A stretch of 7,920 nucleotides of DNA from Odoribacteraceae bacterium. Its GTDB lineage: Bacteria; Bacteroidota; Bacteroidia; Bacteroidales; Marinifilaceae. This document shows positions 6,248 to 7,920 of the stretch, piece by piece; position 1 is the first letter of the stretch, and each line of letters begins with the position of its first letter. Location of the stretch: positions 1-7,920 of the forward strand of contig JAIRXZ010000073.1 of NCBI GenBank assembly GCA_031267995.1, read 5' to 3'. A program made the position numbers and the translations under genes. The notes under the pieces were generated by a model. That model was not told where the DNA came from, did not search any database, and was given only the letters and a program-made list of their open reading frames with translations.

Positions 6248-7920
6248 TTAGTTTTCCTCCTTGAATTTGATGTCGCGCACCAGCATCTGTATGTCGTTTT
6301 CCCTGCCCATAAATTCGTTTTTCTGGAGCGTGAAACAGACGTCGAAGACCTCCCCCTGCTGCACGCGCGGGAAGAGTTTGCCCATGCCGAAGGCGATGCC
6401 GCCGCGATCGTTGTATATGCGCGATTGCATTTCGTCGCTGATTTGAATTTGGGTGTCCTTCACCACCACGAGTTTCAGGTGCTCTTTGAGGCGTCCCACC
6501 TGCTGCGAGTCGAAATCGCTCACCCCCTCGGCCAAAAAGACGGGGACGCTGTTGCTGGGGCCAAAGGGGGCGAACAGCTGCAGCGTGTTATACAGGTCGA
6601 CGGAGATATCCTCCAGGTTAATCCGGGCGTCGATATTGATTTGCGGCGTCAGCAACTCGGCGGGGATCGCCTCGCCCACCACCCGCAGGAACTCGGCTTT
6701 GAAAGCCGCGATATTCTCTCGCCTCAGGGTCAACCCGACGGCGTGTTTGTGTCCCCCGTAATTCTCCAGCAGCCCGCTGCAGCGGGAGATAGCCTCGTAA
6801 AGATCGAACCCCTCCGCCGAGCGGGCAGAGGCGATGGCAAAGCCGTCGGACTCGGTGATGATCACCGTTGGCCGGTAGTAATGCTCCGCCAGGCGCGAGG
6901 CCACGATGCCGATCACCCCGTTGTGCCACGAGGGGTTGTAGAGCACGATCGCCTTCTCCGCGGGGTCGTGGAGATGCCCCAGCGCCTCCTCCGTGATGTC
7001 ATGATCCAGCTTCTTGCGCCGATCGTTAAAGGTGGTCAGGCTATCGGCCACGCGTCGGGCGGCACGCTCCTCCTCGGCCACCAGCAGCTCCACCGAACTG
7101 TTCCCGGACTCCACCCTCCCGGCGGCGTTGATCTTTGGCCCCACGCGAACGACAATATCGTTCAGCGTAAGCTCCTTCACGCCGGCGCTTTTCACGATCA
7201 TGCGCAACCCCAGGCAGGGGCAAGTGTTGAGGCGTTGCAGGCCAAAGTGCGCCAGCACCCGGTTTTCGCCCGTGATGGGGACGAGGTCGCTGGCGATACT
7301 CACGCACACCAGGTCGAGCAGCGCGTAGAGATCCTCCATCGACAGCCCGTGTTTCTGGTTGTAGGCCTGCGCCAGCTTGAAGCTCACGCCGCACCCGCTG
7401 AGCCATTTGTAGGGATAGCCGCAATCGTCCCGCTGGGGATCCAGCACCGCCACGGCATCCGGCAGCGCGTCGCCGGTGGTGTGGTGATCGCAGATGATGA
7501 TGTCCACCTTCTTCTTCCGGGCGTAAGCCACGTGCTCCACGGCCTTCACGCCGCAATCGGTGACGATAATCAGCGAGATGCCCGTCTCGGCAGCCTTGTC
7601 GATGGCGCGCAGGGAGATGCCCGACCCCTCCGCGGAACGCTGGGGGATGTAGTACTCCGGGTTGCTGAGCTTGTTCTTGAAATGTTTGTATAATAAGGCC
7701 ACGGAGGTAGTGCCGTCCACGTCATAATCGCCATAAATCATCACTTTTTCCCGGTTGTTGATGGCCTGCTCCACGCGGGCGACGGCCTTATCCATATCTT
7801 TCATCAGGAAGGGGTCATGGAGCATATCGAGGGTGGGGTGAAAGAAATCCCGCGCTTGATCGGCGGTATTCACGTCCCGATGCAACAACAAATTTGCCAC
7901 CACCGGGTGGCAGCGAAACT
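6248..7920 (-). CDS. recJ: Single-stranded-DNA-specific 5'-3' exonuclease RecJ (N-terminus beyond window)
   Basis: RecJ resects 5' ends of single-stranded DNA for RecFOR recombination and mismatch repair. Numbering from the GTG at 7901-7903, the DHH-phosphoesterase motifs are YGDYDVDG (57-64), VTDCG (114-118), CDHH (138-141) and SIASDLVPI (202-210, D206). GPKINAAGR is at 255-263. The DHHA1 domain shows WHNGVIGIVASR (326-337), SARS (359-362) and GGHKHAVG (383-390). The C-terminal OB-fold region covers about 410-545. The frame stays open to the right edge, with residues FRCHP preceding the GTG. Homologues begin some 20-30 residues earlier with a conserved N-terminal segment, so the GTG is unlikely to be the true start and the gene is cut by the window edge. 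One canonical residue differs: the usual EGYG reads EGSG at 92-95. The gene is followed directly by recR. Confidence 0.96.
   Translation of the reverse strand, partial: FRCHPVVANLLLHRDVNTADQARDFFHPTLDMLHDPFLMKDMDKAVARVEQAINNREKVMIYGDYDVDGTTSVALLYKHFKNKLSNPEYYIPQRSAEGSGISLRAIDKAAETGISLIIVTDCGVKAVEHVAYARKKKVDIIICDHHTTGDALPDAVAVLDPQRDDCGYPYKWLSGCGVSFKLAQAYNQKHGLSMEDLYALLDLVCVSIASDLVPITGENRVLAHFGLQRLNTCPCLGLRMIVKSAGVKELTLNDIVVRVGPKINAAGRVESGNSSVELLVAEEERAARRVADSLTTFNDRRKKLDHDITEEALGHLHDPAEKAIVLYNPSWHNGVIGIVASRLAEHYYRPTVIITESDGFAIASARSAEGFDLYEAISRCSGLLENYGGHKHAVGLTLRRENIAAFKAEFLRVVGEAIPAELLTPQINIDARINLEDISVDLYNTLQLFAPFGPSNSVPVFLAEGVSDFDSQQVGRLKEHLKLVVVKDTQIQISDEMQSRIYNDRGGIAFGMGKLFPRVQQGEVFDVCFTLQKNEFMGRENDIQMLVRDIKFKEEN

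Noticed and set aside
6425..7693. Long open frame (422 codons) on the plus strand antisense to recJ
   Set aside because: It is a shadow of recJ, whose catalytic motifs are intact. The translated product is rich in H, G, D and R with no recognisable domain, as expected from GC-rich codon bias.

Overview
This is a compact, GC-rich bacterial window. Eight 60-base lines counted by hand average roughly 65% G+C. The gene repertoire and sequence style point to Bacteroidota, probably order Bacteroidales: an LysM glucosaminidase, a DUF4199 membrane protein and a two-TM GT2 in a tight row, A-rich leaders instead of Shine-Dalgarno sites, and typical RecJ, RecR and cytidine deaminase sequences. I would not name a genus with confidence; a GC-rich relative of Tannerella or Porphyromonas is a guess.

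Layout from left to right. Positions 53-1303 (-) encode a cytosolic-looking M16 zinc peptidase. Positions 1355-2710 (-) encode a 12-TM MFS transporter. Positions 2759-3706 (-) encode a membrane-anchored family 2 glycosyltransferase, 3711-4235 (-) a four-TM DUF4199 protein, and 4238-5161 (-) a secreted glucosaminidase with two LysM domains. Positions 5214-5627 (+) hold cytidine deaminase, the only plus-strand gene. Positions 5636-6247 (-) hold recR, and 6248 to the right edge (-) holds recJ, whose N-terminus lies outside the window. There is no gene-free stretch longer than 52 bases. I see no tRNA, rRNA, CRISPR array, insertion sequence or phage gene.

How the genes fit together. Transcription of the left block runs right to left. 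Glucosaminidase, DUF4199 and GT2 are separated by only 2 and 4 nt and look like one translationally coupled cell-envelope unit. The MFS gene follows after a 48-nt AT-rich leader. The M16 gene follows after a 51-nt spacer that holds a strong GC hairpin with a short T-run directly before the M16 start. On the right, recJ and recR abut as TAA-ATG; both proteins belong to RecFOR-type single-strand gap repair. cdd (pyrimidine salvage) diverges from the glucosaminidase gene across 52 bp and converges on recR with an 8-bp gap.

I found no convincing undescribed defence, mobile or biosynthetic system; the gene content is mostly housekeeping. The points worth a second look are the hairpin/G-quadruplex spacer before the M16 gene, a strong G-over-C excess on the plus strand that fades towards recJ whichever strand is coding, the DUF4199-GT2 pairing, and the recJ-recR junction.
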